Of a DNA stretch of 64,000 nucleotides, positions 37,816-50,900 are shown piece after piece. Both the position numbers and the translations under genes were made by a program. The DNA lies in assembly GCA_963691705.1 (NCBI GenBank), contig OY829539.1, positions 52,116,327-52,180,326 on the forward strand. Direction: 5' to 3'. This DNA comes from Viola odorata (Eukaryota; Streptophyta; Magnoliopsida; Malpighiales; Violaceae). Under the pieces are notes generated by a model that saw only the letters and a program-made list of their open reading frames with translations, ran no database searches and was not told the DNA's origin. Position 1 is the first letter of the stretch. Each line of letters opens with the position of its first letter.

Positions 37816-38335
37816 ACCATGTATGCCATACTTTGTAAATGCCTAAACACCATAATGGGCAAAATCTCACTGTTTCCTTTTTTTCATAATGTCATGTGTA
37901 CGCATGACTGTTTTAAAAAGAAAGTGCATGCTTGTCAATGCAGCAATATTGAATCATTGCTAGTAACTTGTTATCCTTGTAATATTATGTTGAACTAACA
38001 CTAACAAAACCTACTTTCCTAGTCAAAAGCTTAATTTTTAACCTTCTTGGTAAATTAATCAACATAATTAATCAATAATTTACCATTAAACAACACCTGT
38101 TGTCCCTTTGGACAGAGACAAAACAACCATAGGTGAATGCCAAGAATTATATAATCAATATATTTACCAAAAGAAGAAAATATATAATTAATAAACAATT
38201 AAAAAGGAATAAAAAAAATTAAAATACATAATGAGAGCTGCGAAGTGATGGTGAGTAGGACCAATTGCCAAGGAAGAGTGCCTGGGATGGGGACCACTAA
38301 AAACAAAATAGAAATACATTTATTTGCTGTTTTGC
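37816..38335. promoter_or_regulatory. Spacer and probable promoter of the pseudokinase gene
   Basis: Gene-free AT-rich sequence ending at the leader exon of the gene that starts at 38678. No single element can be named. Confidence 0.35.
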
Positions 38336-38677
38336 TTGTTTGCTTTGCAGCCTCTGCCACTGAAACAAACAACACACTTCTTCTTCGATTTTAGCTTTCC
38401 CTTTTCTTCCCCATTTTCTCTGTCTTTGAAGATGAATCCATCGTGGGTCTGTCTCCTTTGGCTTTGTTGGGTGCCCATTTCCGCATTGCCCCTATCTCTG
38501 CTCATACTTCCATCAAAAAGCTTTTTGGTCCCATTTTAGCCATGGAACAAACAAGTTTCTGCTAAATGCTTGTGCTTCTAGCTTTTCTTTTTGTATCAAA
38601 AGTCTCAAAGATCTGTACTTTAGGATTCCTTCCTTCAGAATAGCTACCATCTGGTCGGGTGGAGTTGCAGATAAGCC

Positions 38678-41600
38678 ATGAAGTTAGGTGAGCTCATTGT
38701 TCGTTCTGCATTATTATTCTCTCTTCGTTGTCATTTTTTGTTGTTTACTTTACTCACCCAACTCGTGCTTAACATATAATAATGGTATTGTTTAGATTGC
38801 ATATCTGGTGGAAATTTGGAATCTTGATTTTTCAGGATAGACACAAATGTACTTATTGGCTTGAACTTGATGTTATCTGTTATGTACACACCAAACACAC
38901 AGCTTGCATGTTATATGTACATTCTGTTGTATGAAATATTGCATAAAGGCAGATACTTTCTGCTGCTATATAGGTATCACACCGGAACTGGATCAATGTA
39001 CTTGTGCACCCATTGTATTAGACTATGTAAGTGGTTGCTAAACTATGTGATAAGATAATTAACAGAGAATTCCTTGTTTAGTTATCTGTTTGTCCATTTC
39101 TCTGTTGTTGTTTTCTTTTTGTATACACTGTTATTTGGCAATACCAAAGTCTCTTAAACATAGCTGCAATTTTGAATAGTTTTTCCATCAACTAGTTTGT
39201 GGGTGGTTGGAGCATCAAAATTAGCAGCATCGTTTTAGCCATATAAATTCTTGACAACTGAGCAGATTTGGCATCTTTACTTTATTTGTTTCTTACAAAT
39301 CTAGGCAGATGTTTAGATTCTTAGCATTTCAATAGTATAATATAACCATTCCACAAAGCTGCTGTTACTTGGGATTACATCATTCGTGAAAACTGATCAG
39401 GACTTGGTCATTTTCACTGGTATAAGCTGGTCCATGAAAGTAGCCTAATAAATGGAAATGCACATGCCAATAAGATGGTAATTCCTCCTATATTGCGATG
39501 TCATTCCAATCTTCAAATCCATGTAAATTTGTTGCTGCCATCTTGATTTCAAGCTTCCTGCTTTTCATGAATGGGCCATGCGACTCCTTTTCAGCTGTTG
39601 TGAATTAATTTTCTTCTCTTGTCACTTAAAGCATGCTTGATGAGATAGTAGGTTACAATCTCATTAACATGACCATGTGCTTCTGCACCAACCCATTTGT
39701 TAACATCCCCATTTTCATTTGAAATAGTATTTCAGCTTCAAGGTAAAGGGAAGGTTGTAGGATATGACCGATTCATATAATTGAAGCATGTACGTGGTTC
39801 TGTGAAATCATCTGATGAAGCTTTGTCAATAGTTCAGTTGAGCATTTGTCTGCCTCTTAACTTTTCTGAGCCATGTATTGGATGCATAGTTTGATTGCTG
39901 AGAATGGGGTGAAAAACCTGATTCATGTGTCAAAATCTTTGTCTGCTGTTAGTCGGTACAAATTTCTTTGGCAGCCATTTTAGTATTTGAAATGTACTTT
40001 TATGCTCTCTCTTTTTCCCAGTTGATGAGCTTGGTGACTAGCTTATAAGATTTTGATGTATGATTTGGCTGAAGGGCTACATACTTCTGTACCGCTTAAA
40101 ACTCATTTTGCATCATACCTCAACTTATTTCGTGAACTAATTTAATGATTAACGTGATTCAGGCTCGCAAGAACATGATGTAGATTCATCCCCTGGTAAA
40201 AGTTTGAATGGCAGTTTCAGGAAGAAAACATCAGGTTCGAATTGAAATCCTATGATCTTTCACAAAGACTTTCCATTATATTTTGGTAACATTTTCCTTT
40301 TCAGTGAAGTGAATGGATGGGCACTTCATTAGTAACTCTGCCTTCTAGTTGACATTTGCTTACAGCCATGTTAATATGTGAAAGTTGATTTACAGAAACT
40401 TAAGCGTTGGTTTGTGTATTTATACCACACAAAAATTGTAATATCTCCACAACTGACCTAAAAAAAACATCTTTATAGCTGAAGAAGGCTTGGGATGATG
40501 AGTAAATGCTACTTTTAATTCCTTACCCCAAAGGTGGTTATGAGATATTATCAAAGTTTTGCTGGATTCTATTGGTATCTAGGTTAAAACATTCAGATTA
40601 AGAGGATGTCAACATGTTGAATCAAGTACTGCCAAAGTACTGTTAATTTGCATGTGGTTTAAGTATATCACTGCAGGTCCATATAGGTAGGGCCTAAGCA
40701 TACTTTGGCCGTATGCCCATGAACTGTTCGTCTATTATATGTTATAAATCAGATTCTTACGGCTCAGGTTTATTTCAAAATGATTTGGACTCATCATCAG
40801 GACGCAGCTTGGATGGAAGTTTCAGGAAATCTAGCTCTGGTAAGTAATAATGGGCTATTACTTTTTTGCTATATGTGAGTGTCCAATGACAAAAAGACCC
40901 AAAAAGACAAACAATACAATGACAATAAACATGGATTTCTGCGCGTACAGGCATGTCCACCAGAAGTTTATCTGACATTTCCACTAGCAAGCCTATTCCT
41001 AATTCTAGAAGGATGTTCAAGGCACTAAAGGACTGTGGAAGGAAACTTGTGGACCTTGAATTATTTATACAGGGTCTTGAAGATTGGGTTTTAGAAAATT
41101 CTCATGAAGACTTGCGTAGCAAGGATGGGTCTTTCAGATCTCCCTTCTCAATTGAGGAACTGTGCACGCTTGATTTAGCATTGGAAGGCGTCCTGTTTCA
41201 GCAACTATTTCGTATGCCATGCTCTGTTTATGCTTCTGATGATTCAGAAGATGACAAGTATTTGGCCATAGAAGATTTTCTTCATACTATTGTGAATGGA
41301 CTGTGGCGTACATTTTGGCACAAAAGTGGACAATTGCCATTTTTTTTATCATGTCCCCGTCATCCTGGATCAAAGTTTTATTCTGTCGAGAAGGCAATAT
41401 CAAGGGGAAGGCTTGAAGAACTCTGTGGTTTAGGTTTGTTAGCAAAAACTGGAAATGACATGCAAGTTCACTGGGATCAAGTGGTGGAGTTTACCTTATT
41501 TAGACCAGATATATTGTCAGGTAATGAAGTAAAATTATCCCCCACCAGCATATGCGAAGCCCTCTTTTATGGCATTCATATACTCATCGCTAGGAATTTG

Positions 41601-43085
41601 AGTAAGTTCAGTGCAGTGGTTAATGATCCTGTTTTTATTTTGGTTTTTGATTCCAAATTTGGTGCGGTGGTGAAGCTTGGGGGTGACATTGGCAGACTTG
41701 AAGTAAAATCAGATAATCCATACGAATCTGTGATTGAATGGATCAAATGTCATGCCAAAGTTGAAGTTTCCTCAGTTGACCAGGTCTGGAACAAACTAGG
41801 TAATGCAAATTGGGGTGACCTGGGAACCCTACAAGTAATCTTGGCAACTTTCTATTCTATGGTCCAGTGGAATGGTTTGCCGAGAAAGTCCATAGCCTCA
41901 CTGGCTTCTGATCATAGTCTTCGACTTCAGAAGCGTAGGGTAGAGTGCCGCCTTATCGAAAATGAAAATGCACTAGTACCCTTCCAACCAACATCACATC
42001 AAGAAGAGATTGAAGAAGTTGACCAAAGTGATGATCCTTCAATTAGAAAGCAAGCATCACGTTTGAAGCTCAGGGAAGGAGATATATTGCTGTTGGATGA
42101 CCCGAAGCTGGGTCATAAAAGTTTTCAAATACAGGATTCTTTGCTAAGAGGGAATCACTTTCTCTATAGTGCTGTTTCTCAAGATTCTCCAGTGGAGTTA
42201 TTGACTCTATACGTCGGAGCACACCCATCTAGACTAGAGCCATGTTTGGAAGATATGAGTTTGTGGTACCGAGTCCAGAGGCAAACAAAAGTATTGAACA
42301 TTTTAAAGCACCAAGGAAGTGAATGCAAATATCTGCCAAAAATTGTTGCCTCTGGCCGAGTTTTGCACTCCGGTCCCTGTAAGAAGCAGTGCCCTGGAGG
42401 TCGTTGTAACCATCCATGGTGTGGTACTCCAATACTTGTGACATCTCCAGTTGGGGAGCCACTTTCTTTCATAATTGCTCGGGATGGCCCATTGTCTTCC
42501 GAGGAAGCTATTCGCTGCTGTCGAGACTGCCTAACTGCATTAAGAAGTGCAGCAGCTGCTGGTGTCCAACATGGTGATTTTTGTCCGGAGAACATATTTC
42601 GTGTCATTGACCCGAAAGGGGAAAGAAATGGATTCTTGTACGTTCCAATTTCATGGGGACGTGCTGTTCTGGAAGACAGGGACAGCCCAGCTATAAACCT
42701 ACAGTTCTCCTCATCACATGCACTACAGCATGGGAAACTCTGCCCATCATCTGATGCTGAGAGCCTCATTTACCTCCTCTTTTTTGTCTGTGGCGGCACA
42801 ATGCAGCAGCAGGATTCTATCGAATCCGCCTTGCAATGGAGGGAGACAAGCTGGGCGACGCGATCAATTCAGCAACAGCTGAGTGATGTTTCAACTCTTC
42901 TGAAGGCATTTGCTGATTATGTTGATAGCCTTTGTGGAACTCCATACCCGGTTGACTACGACATTTGGCTGAAAAGACTGGACAGGGCCGTGGATGGAAC
43001 GACAGATAGAGGTAAAATGGTCGAAGAAGTAGCCCCAAAACCACGAATAGAGGATGTTGCAGAATCATCAGGGACAAATAGCTGA
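38678..43085 (+). CDS. Protein kinase-like (probable pseudokinase), plant-specific, 762 aa
   Basis: Exons: 38678-38687, 40163-40234, 40768-40839, 40951-43085, phases consistent. The last exon is long and uninterrupted. The first exon codes only MKL plus one base. Exons 2 and 3 are 72 nt each and encode similar 24-residue pieces ending GKSLNGSFRKKTSG and GRSLDGSFRKSSSG. The C-terminal third has kinase-fold traces: a catalytic-loop-like HGDFCPENIF instead of HRD...N, and no recognisable DFG or glycine loop. A Cys-rich CKKQCPGGRCNHPWCG lies before it. This resembles uncharacterised plant protein-kinase-superfamily proteins; enzymatic activity is doubtful. A leader exon upstream of 38678 and a 1.5 kb first intron are inferred. 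Confidence 0.85.
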
Positions 43086-43464
43086 ATGCTTCATATTTAT
43101 TATAGTTCTGGTTCTTTTTGAGGTTGGGAGTTGATGTTATTATTTCTTGCAATGAAACTGTTGAAGCCTTTGTTGGCACAGTTTGTGTTTGGCCATTTTT
43201 GAAATGAAATGGGTGCAGTTGAAGTGTCTGAAATGGGTGCAGTTTGAAATGAAATGGGTGCATAATTGTTTAATTACTTTTTTAGTTGTTGGTATTTATT
43301 CAAGATTACTCAATTTGTAGTACTGTGTATAATTGTAAAAAAGGAAATAATTGAACATTCAAATTTCTTCTTGTGAAGTTGTTTGCTTCGCTGCAGATGT
43401 TGGTCTGGTATGCTAAATTGCTACTGTTCTGATTTCATTACTGATTTGCTAAAGAAGGTCATTG

Positions 43465-43830
43465 CCACTTCAAAAGATGAGCCGAATCCGGATAGTATCA
43501 CGGGCAAGAGCTTTCCCCAGCTTCTCTTCTTTCTACTCTCAACAGCATTGGTGGCAAACATGGCGACTCGTTGGTAGCCGAAGCCTGGCGGAACCATTCT
43601 CTTCACCGCCTGTTCGTGAATTGGGGTCGTTAACTTTTGATCGGGAGACAATGCAGGTTAAAGATTCACTTGCCCTCGAGTATGCTGACCTTGTCTATGC
43701 AGGCCGGTGCTTCGACCCACTACTGCGAGAATCCATGGACGCATTCATGGAGAAGATCACATAAAAAACAACCGGTTCCATGACTCTTGAGTCGTACAAA
43801 GGATCTGTTTTGTTTGTTGATGGCAGCAAA
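43465..43830 (+). pseudogene. Argininosuccinate synthase fragment, frameshifted
   Basis: Translation in pieces matches the C-terminal part of plant argininosuccinate synthase (arginine biosynthesis): LSPASLL, then SIGGKHG, a gap, RLVG, GGTILFTA, a one-base shift, VRELGSLTFDRETMQVKDSL, EYADLVYAGRCFDPL, RESMDAFMEKIT, then a stop (TAA) where the family continues with TTGS. At least one deletion, one frameshift and one stop are visible. No introns interrupt it, which hints at a retrocopy but is not proof. It lies just downstream of the pseudokinase gene. Confidence 0.78.
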
Positions 43831-43936
43831 GTAGCGGTAGATGAGAAAGGAAGTTTGATGCGGTGGCAGAACAAAGAAATGAAAATGACCAAAAACTTTC
43901 ACAATTGAAACGGCGTGAAAAAAGGTAAACATCTCT

Positions 43937-44144
43937 TCATGCAGACTTCCGAATAATCTCTTCAGATGGAATCTCCAGTGTTGCTCCAGCCATTTCTTGA
44001 CTGGGTTTCACCTCTGCAACAACCAAATTAAGGCAATGCATAGGAACATCAATTTAACAAACAGGTGGTGTGCATCATGGCAGAAAATTCAAGCAACAAA
44101 CCACACTGATAATGAACCAATTATACAACAACACAACAATATTA

Positions 44145-44175
<31 letters not shown>

Positions 44176-44346
44176 GTGTGTACCATAGCCGCCTCGTTCG
44201 TTGAGTTTGGCTTGGACGATCAGGGTAGCTATGAACTGAGAGGCTTCTCGCGCCTCTTCCAACAGTTTTTGGATCTCGGCGTTGGAGATCACCAGACGAT
44301 TCTCCTCGAATTTCTTCCTCACTTCGGCGGCGGAAGCGTTCAGCAT
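43937..44346 (-). CDS. MZM1: MZM1/LYRM7-like mitochondrial protein, LYR segment lost
   Basis: LYRM7/MZM1 proteins are matrix chaperones that help insert the Rieske Fe-S subunit into complex III. Exons (minus): 44346-44184 and 44013-43937, giving 79 aa from [17 protein letters not shown] to [10 protein letters not shown]. The frame upstream of this Met reads [11 protein letters not shown], as in the family, but is closed by a TGA. A start-like MVMRGEALS lies at 44404 in another frame. The family's AYRSLLR (the LYR motif) should sit between the two and is absent. A deletion of about 23 bp explains both the frame change and the loss. The product would then be N-terminally truncated, or the gene dead. 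The intron contains a (GAT)n run. Confidence 0.7.
44145..44175. repeat. (GAT)n microsatellite in the MZM1-like intron
   Basis: About ten GAT units lie immediately beside the 5' splice site of the MZM1-like gene. Confidence 0.95.
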
Positions 44347-44422
44347 TAGTGCGTCTCCGGCGAACGATTTTCGAGTCGCTCAATGCTTCTCCTCTCATCA
44401 CCATTCTGGATTCTGGTGTACC

Positions 44423-44507
44423 GGTTAGACTGGAGACTTCGTTAGTGCCGGCGTCGTTTTCGTTTGACTACACGTTAAACTGGAGACTTCGTTTAGTGAC
44501 GGCGTCG
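44423..44507. repeat. Duplicated leader segment of the MZM1-like gene
   Basis: TTARACTGGAGACTTCGTT followed by TAGTGMCGGCGTCG occurs twice about 50 bp apart, just upstream of the MZM1-like start. Confidence 0.85.
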
Positions 44508-44534
44508 GCCGATGGAGAGAAGAGCCTATGATTA

Positions 44535-44961
44535 GCTTTTTGGGAAATTTCCAAACGAACCTTTCAATTTCTTATTTTACTATGTTCAACTCTCTCTATG
44601 TATTCCTCTATCCGTAGAGGACAATGTACAGCGTTTGACTACACTAGTTTACAAATAAAAGTTAATTAATTAATCAATCAAGACAAATTAAGAAAACTAA
44701 CCTCGATGATGGATGGCTTGAAAAGTTGTGGTTTTTCACGTATAATTAACCGCATTATGAGATTAGGCTGTGAGTAGTATATATATATATATAATTTAAT
44801 AGAATTAATAATTATAATAATGGAGGGTTGATTGAAACGATCAGATTCCTTCTTCTCCTTCCTTAGCAATCTTTTTCAACCAAAAACTAGTACTAGTAAA
44901 CTACAAAATACCCATTTCAATTTTCAACCATAAGCAGGTGGTTTACGGGAAAGAAAGAGTC
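44535..44961. promoter_or_regulatory. Bidirectional intergenic region (MZM1-like / CHFR-like)
   Basis: The two genes are divergent and about 600 bp apart between starts. A (TA)n run at about 44778-44794 could serve as a TATA region for the plus-strand gene. No other element is clear. Confidence 0.4.
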
Positions 44962-47900
44962 ATGGAAGGTGGTGAATGCTCCGCGGCCAAGTCGTCGTCG
45001 CCGCCGCCGTCTTCCTCCTCCTCCTTGACCCAAGAAGTCTGGGCTAAACTTGGTACCCAATTTTCCCCTTTTCTCTATCTTTATGCTTTGCCATCAAGAA
45101 AAGAAATGGGATTTTTCTATGCTGTCAAACCAATAAAATCTGAAGAGTTTTTATTTTTTTGGCATTCGTGTATGGACATGTGCTTGTTTCATTTAAATTG
45201 CGACAAAGATCACTCGACTGAAGGTTTGGATCATTCAATCCAACCTTCTCCTTGTGCCCGCTAACAACGCCGCTTATCTTTCTTTGTGGGTGTATGCATG
45301 TATGTATGATTGTTTTCTTAACAAATAGGTATATGCATTCCGCTGCTGCATGTCAATTCAATTTCATCACTTCATGTAATTGTTGTTATTTGATCACTGC
45401 TATTAATAATCAGAAGCCGTATTGGATGTTATTGATAATTCATTCATCTCCATATGCATGCCTGCCTTTTACTTTACTTAGTTAAAGTCAATTGGGATTA
45501 TGGGGTGACAAATCTTTGTGGTGTACCCTGCTCATTTGATGTGAAAACATGAAACATGGCGTTGATTGGCAATGGATATTTCGTAGAAGGACTGAAGGAG
45601 CCTGATAATTAAATCTAATGCCTTATGAAATAATGCTTCATGCTTTTAAATCATGATTCACTGCTTGGGTCATACACATATTCTTTTAAAGCTCATAACT
45701 TTGGATGAAAAAAGTTTTCATTGTACCTGTTGGACTAATCTCATTCTTTATTCTTCTTGAAAAAGATAATTCAACACTCTAATTTGAATTTAGAAAAAAA
45801 AAATTATGGCTATATTAAGAGATTTTCAATTCAAATTAAGCCGCAATATTATTCTATTATTCTTACCAAGTTTAGTAATTATAAATTGTTCTTTAATCAA
45901 AAATCAAAGGGGGTTTGCCCACTATTTTTAGGTGAATTCGAAATTGTGCTCCCCCCCAATCAAGAAATTGAGTGATATAAAAAATTAAAGCTAAGCTTGA
46001 TCACTCAAATAAATTGTGGGGTATGTTATCTTGTTTTGATACTAAGATGCATTTGGCCGTGGATCATATTTACTAGTGAATCTGTTTCAGTAGACACCTC
46101 ACACCCATATTGAAAGTAGATGCCTTTAATTGTTCAAGACCCAATTACATTGTGGATCAATGCCTGTGAAATTTCGCTATACAATGTTGAATGTTATCTC
46201 GTTTTGATACTAAGGATGCTATAATGGTTTGAGGATGGTTGACCCCGCATATATGTAGAATTATGGTAAAGTCAAAATTATAGTTCCTGTTGGAGTTCAC
46301 ACAACCAGTGCTTTAGACTCTCTCTTTCTTTCCATCTTGCAACCAGTTGCATTTATGCTTCTGATATTGATTGATGTTTATGTGTTGACAGTTCCGCCAG
46401 AAGCAAGATATTCTGAGGTTGAGATAAGGTTAAATGAGGTGGTAATTTGCTCTGAGCTTACATCTTTTCAAGAAAAACATGAATGGTGCAAAATAACAAG
46501 GAATTCAGATCAACGTTCTGCTATATTTCAAAATCTGAGGTGGTCTGCAGTTCTTTTAATAGATTGTCTAGTTGCACGTTCTGTTGTTGTTGCTTTACCA
46601 GTTTGGAACTTAGGCATCATTGCAAAAACTATTGGCCCAAACTTTATTTAAGTTATTTTCTTTGTAAAGTAGAACTTGAACATGATTTTTTGTGTTGTCT
46701 TTCCTATTAAAAATTGAAGTAGTGGGGTCTCACCACCTCTCAGTAAGGTCTTAATGTTTTTCATTTTTTGAAATGCCTCATCTCATAGTCTGGGTCTGGA
46801 CATGGGCTCTTGTTTCGGAATGTTTGGCTCTTGTGATAAGTTACTCTCATTTTCTGAGAAGGATAATAAAATCCATTTCTTTTGAGAGATTTGACATGCT
46901 AACTTCCCTTTTGTAGGCTAAAATATTAGTTTTTGGGTATGTTGACTGATTTATTAGAAAAATGGTTGAAGCTCACTGGCCTTCTCAAGTAGTTCAAAGT
47001 GGTACTGGTTATACTCTTGGCATTGATACTAGCTATATATACAACACGTGTACTAGTTATGGATTCCCATGATTTCCAATTTCTATTGTGTTAAAATTAT
47101 TTATTGGATTAGTTTCTGTTAGATAAGGGATTTTATTATGTGGTACTTGGACTCTGTAACTGTATAAACGCCGAAATTGATGGGGCTACTGATACAGTTC
47201 AACCACGATACTTGTTGATGAAGTTCCTGTCGACAATGGAGCTGATGTTGTTATCAATTGTGGAAGTGAAATTGTTCCATGCCCTGATAGAAAAGGTCTG
47301 CCTCTGTTTACTTTCTTATGACCTTTTGTTACTTTCCAATCTGAGCATTTTCTTCACTTTCATTCTGCTTCTTTTTACATCACATCTTCATTCACCTATC
47401 CAAGTTTTGAACTTCAGTTGAACTTTCTATGCTTTTATTTTAATTTTCTTCAAACCATAACAATGGCTGTCAATGATAGCAATTAGGAATGCTTCTGAGT
47501 ATCTCAACATGCAGTACAATGTTTATGACTATCTGTCATTTTTTCATGTATTTTACTATGGTTGCTCAATTGGTCTTTGGCCGGATGAGTTCTTCTATAT
47601 TTTTATGGTTTCCACTCCACCACTTCCAGAGTTATCTACTTCTGATAAACGTAATATAAGTTTGGTAAAAAATTGGCTTCCTTCATGTGCACTTTCCATT
47701 TATTTACCCAAATTATGTTGCTATTTTATTATTTTTGGTTTCACACGCGCACACTCGTACTCACACATGAAAGAACTGCATTAGCTTTATATTGATTTAG
47801 AAAAAGAAGCAAAAGCAATGATATGAAAAGAAATTGCTCTTGCAATCAAACAATTTCATGTGATTGAGTGCCTGATTTTATGACAATTCCACCTAGGTTT

Positions 47901-50900
47901 TTTTCTTAAAAAAATATTGTTCCATTTACTAGTAATCTCTTAACCAGATACTTTTTGCATCCTATGTCATTTTTTATTTGTGACATTGACAGGGTATTTG
48001 AGTTATAGATTCAAAGTAATGCCTCGCCCAGAACCCTGTACTAGGCAAATTAAGGTGAGTAACTAATAGTAGTTGTCATCTTTGAATGTCATCTTGTGTG
48101 CAATGGGTAAATGTGAATTTTCTCACTCTCTGTCTTTTTCCCCGTGCAGGTCTGCATAGATGCTGAGCATGCTAAATGCAGCATTTGCTTAAACGTATGG
48201 CACGACGTCGTTACTGTTGCTCCTTGCCTCCATAACTTCTGGTTTGTGATTTATTATCTACTTGCTACTCAAAGAATGGCGTTGTGTTTCAGTTTGTTAA
48301 TTTGTAATCTTTTTTTTCCCTTGTACTCAGTAATGGATGTTTCTCGGAGTGGTTAAGGAGATCACAAGAGAGACATGCGAATGTTTTGTGTCCTCATTGT
48401 AGAGCTGTTGTACAGTTTGTTGGTAGAAACCATTTCTTGCATAGCATAGAGGAGGTATTACCTTGCTTTTCAGAATTTCAATTATTTTCATGCTTTACAA
48501 CCCTACCATGTTGAATCTTTATTCTTTTTGTGCTTATTCATTCCTTACATTATAGAGGGTGATACTTCACTCACTCCTTCCCTTAGAAGCTTATTGATAA
48601 TTCCTGAGAATCATTATATTGCTTGTGGAAATAATGTTATTAAGGAGTTCAATTATAGCAAAATAGGTAGCCTGCAGTTTCTTTTGCACATGGTATAGTT
48701 CCTCTCCCCTTCATGGATTTGTGCTGAATCTCATTTCATACCTGTTTATTTCTTATTAGTATCAGAATTCTGTATTTGTTATTTTGATAAGTATCTGAAT
48801 GGTTTAAGAGCATGCCTTTATCGTTTGGAAACTAAGTTGCTGGTTTCTTTTCCTAGGATATACTCCAAGCCGATTCTTCCCTGAGACGGCCAGCTGAAGA
48901 ACTTGTTCTCTTGGATTCATACGCGTCAATAAAATCAAATCTTGTAAGCAATTTTGTTATCTAGGGCATATTACTTTTACACTTGAAAGTTTGTGAAGCA
49001 CATTAAGAAATTAGATGACCAAGGCACAGTTATATGATGTCTCGCAATTCAGCAGGGTAATGGAGTGGGATTTCTGGTTCACTTGACTATTCTCGTCGCC
49101 TTTAACCTTCTTCTTTTTCCTTTCGCATGGTCACTGTAACAAATGCATGTCCATCTACACTCCAATTTTGGCACACACTGTAGTAAGAATGTAAATGGAG
49201 AGTAAATTGGTTGTTTCTTTCCCTACTGGCACATTTTTTATTAGTTAAGATAAAGGGTGATTACAGTAATGCAGTGCGCAGATTGTGGTATTATTGAATA
49301 TGATCTTGGAGTTAATTTGTTTTCTCCAAAGTGTGAAAAATTATTGGCTTTCATTTTGAACTGAAGTATTACTTCTTTGATTTGTTTGAAATTCTTGGGC
49401 CTCTAGTTGGTTAATGTGTTTGCTTCGCTTCAGCTGTGCTCATAGATTATAGCTGTATCTTTTGGGTGTCAAAAGACTTGTTCTCTAGTTGCAAGTTTCT
49501 TTCTTGTGATGTGTATTAGGTTATCCAAGCTGGTAAGAAGCATCATAGGAAGAGGCCACGGCCGACTTTGGACGAGGCAAGTGAAGATATGGTGCTCCCA
49601 TGTCCTCAATGTGGTAAATGCATCACTTATCATTGTCTGTTTAGAAATGGTTTCTTCCCTATGTTGAACCCATTTTTAAGGGTATTTGTCCCTGCATACC
49701 CATTGAAAGAAGGCGTCCATTTTTCATTTCCCATATTCTGTGAATCAAAGTTAAAAAGTAAAATGATATTTTCCATGAATTAGTTGACATCTTTCTTCTT
49801 ATTTTTTTCAATTAAAGAAGCAGGCGACTGTTATAAGCTTCCCCTTCTTAGCATTACACAAGTATGGGAATAAGTTTCCACCTTGCCATGTAAACCTGTA
49901 AATAAAAGCTCAACCTTCTTTAGAATAAGTAACTACCGGTTATTCTAAAAGGATACATGACTGCTGGTCCTGCTTATTTTTATTAGGATGCTATTCTTAA
50001 AAAAGCCTAGTTTTGCTCTCTCCTGTCTTTGTTTGCAATGTTCTCCAGTCTGTCAGAAGTGCTCTCCAAAATCCAGCCAAAACTGGGGATATCCCTGACA
50101 TCTTTTGCTTGGTGGCAATCCCTTCTTTCAGTATTATTCTTTTGGATTTTCTCTTTTACTCTTTCTTCATTTTAAATCTATATTCTTAGGTTCTTGGATC
50201 TTGATGTCTGTTGGAGGTTCTTTTCTCTTAACCCATAAATTTGGAGTTAGATTTCATGGTTGTTAAACATGGGTTTGATACTCTTGTTTAATGCATAAAT
50301 TTGGATTCAAGCTTTGGTTTCTGAACAAGTTGTAATCTGGTTTTATTGTCATAGGCACGTTTCTAGAAGTTTAAGTAGAGAATTGTTCTGTAGGGGGGGA
50401 ATGAAATGCTTACTAGAGAAGGATTACTATACTTCTACAGTTCTAACAGAAAGTTAGTTACCAATGAAGACAAAGATCCAGGCTCATACATGGCCATTTT
50501 ACCCAGGCTATTATATGAGGATACTTCAACAGTTCTATGAGGATATTTTGAACAGTCTTGGCTTTGTCAGATCTTATGACTGAATTTTTTTATTGAGTAA
50601 AACCTTATGACTGAATGAAATTTCTTGTTTTCTGAGAAATTTTAAAAAATATAACAGGATCATATTAGTGTCCAGTGATCACTGCTATTTGCCACAAATG
50701 TAGTGTAAATATTCCATGCAAGCGTAATTTGAAGTGTGGAAGTTGTTCTTTCAGTTTTAAATAGTTTTGTAAGGAGGAATTTGTGATCCATGTTTATCTT
50801 CTTTTAACTCGTTCAATTACAACAACCAGGTACTGCGTTCAGTGGATTCCAATGCAACCAAAATACAGTTCATTTACAATGTCAACACTGCGGAGGAATG

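Noticed and set aside
42179..42769. 196-codon minus-strand open frame within the pseudokinase gene
   Set aside because: It lies wholly opposite the coding exon 40951-43085 and has no recognisable motif. It is an antisense shadow.
44774..44795. (TA)n run as a definite TATA box of the CHFR-like gene
   Set aside because: It is about 170 bp from the start codon and simple repeats of this kind are common here; kept only as a possibility within the intergenic entry.
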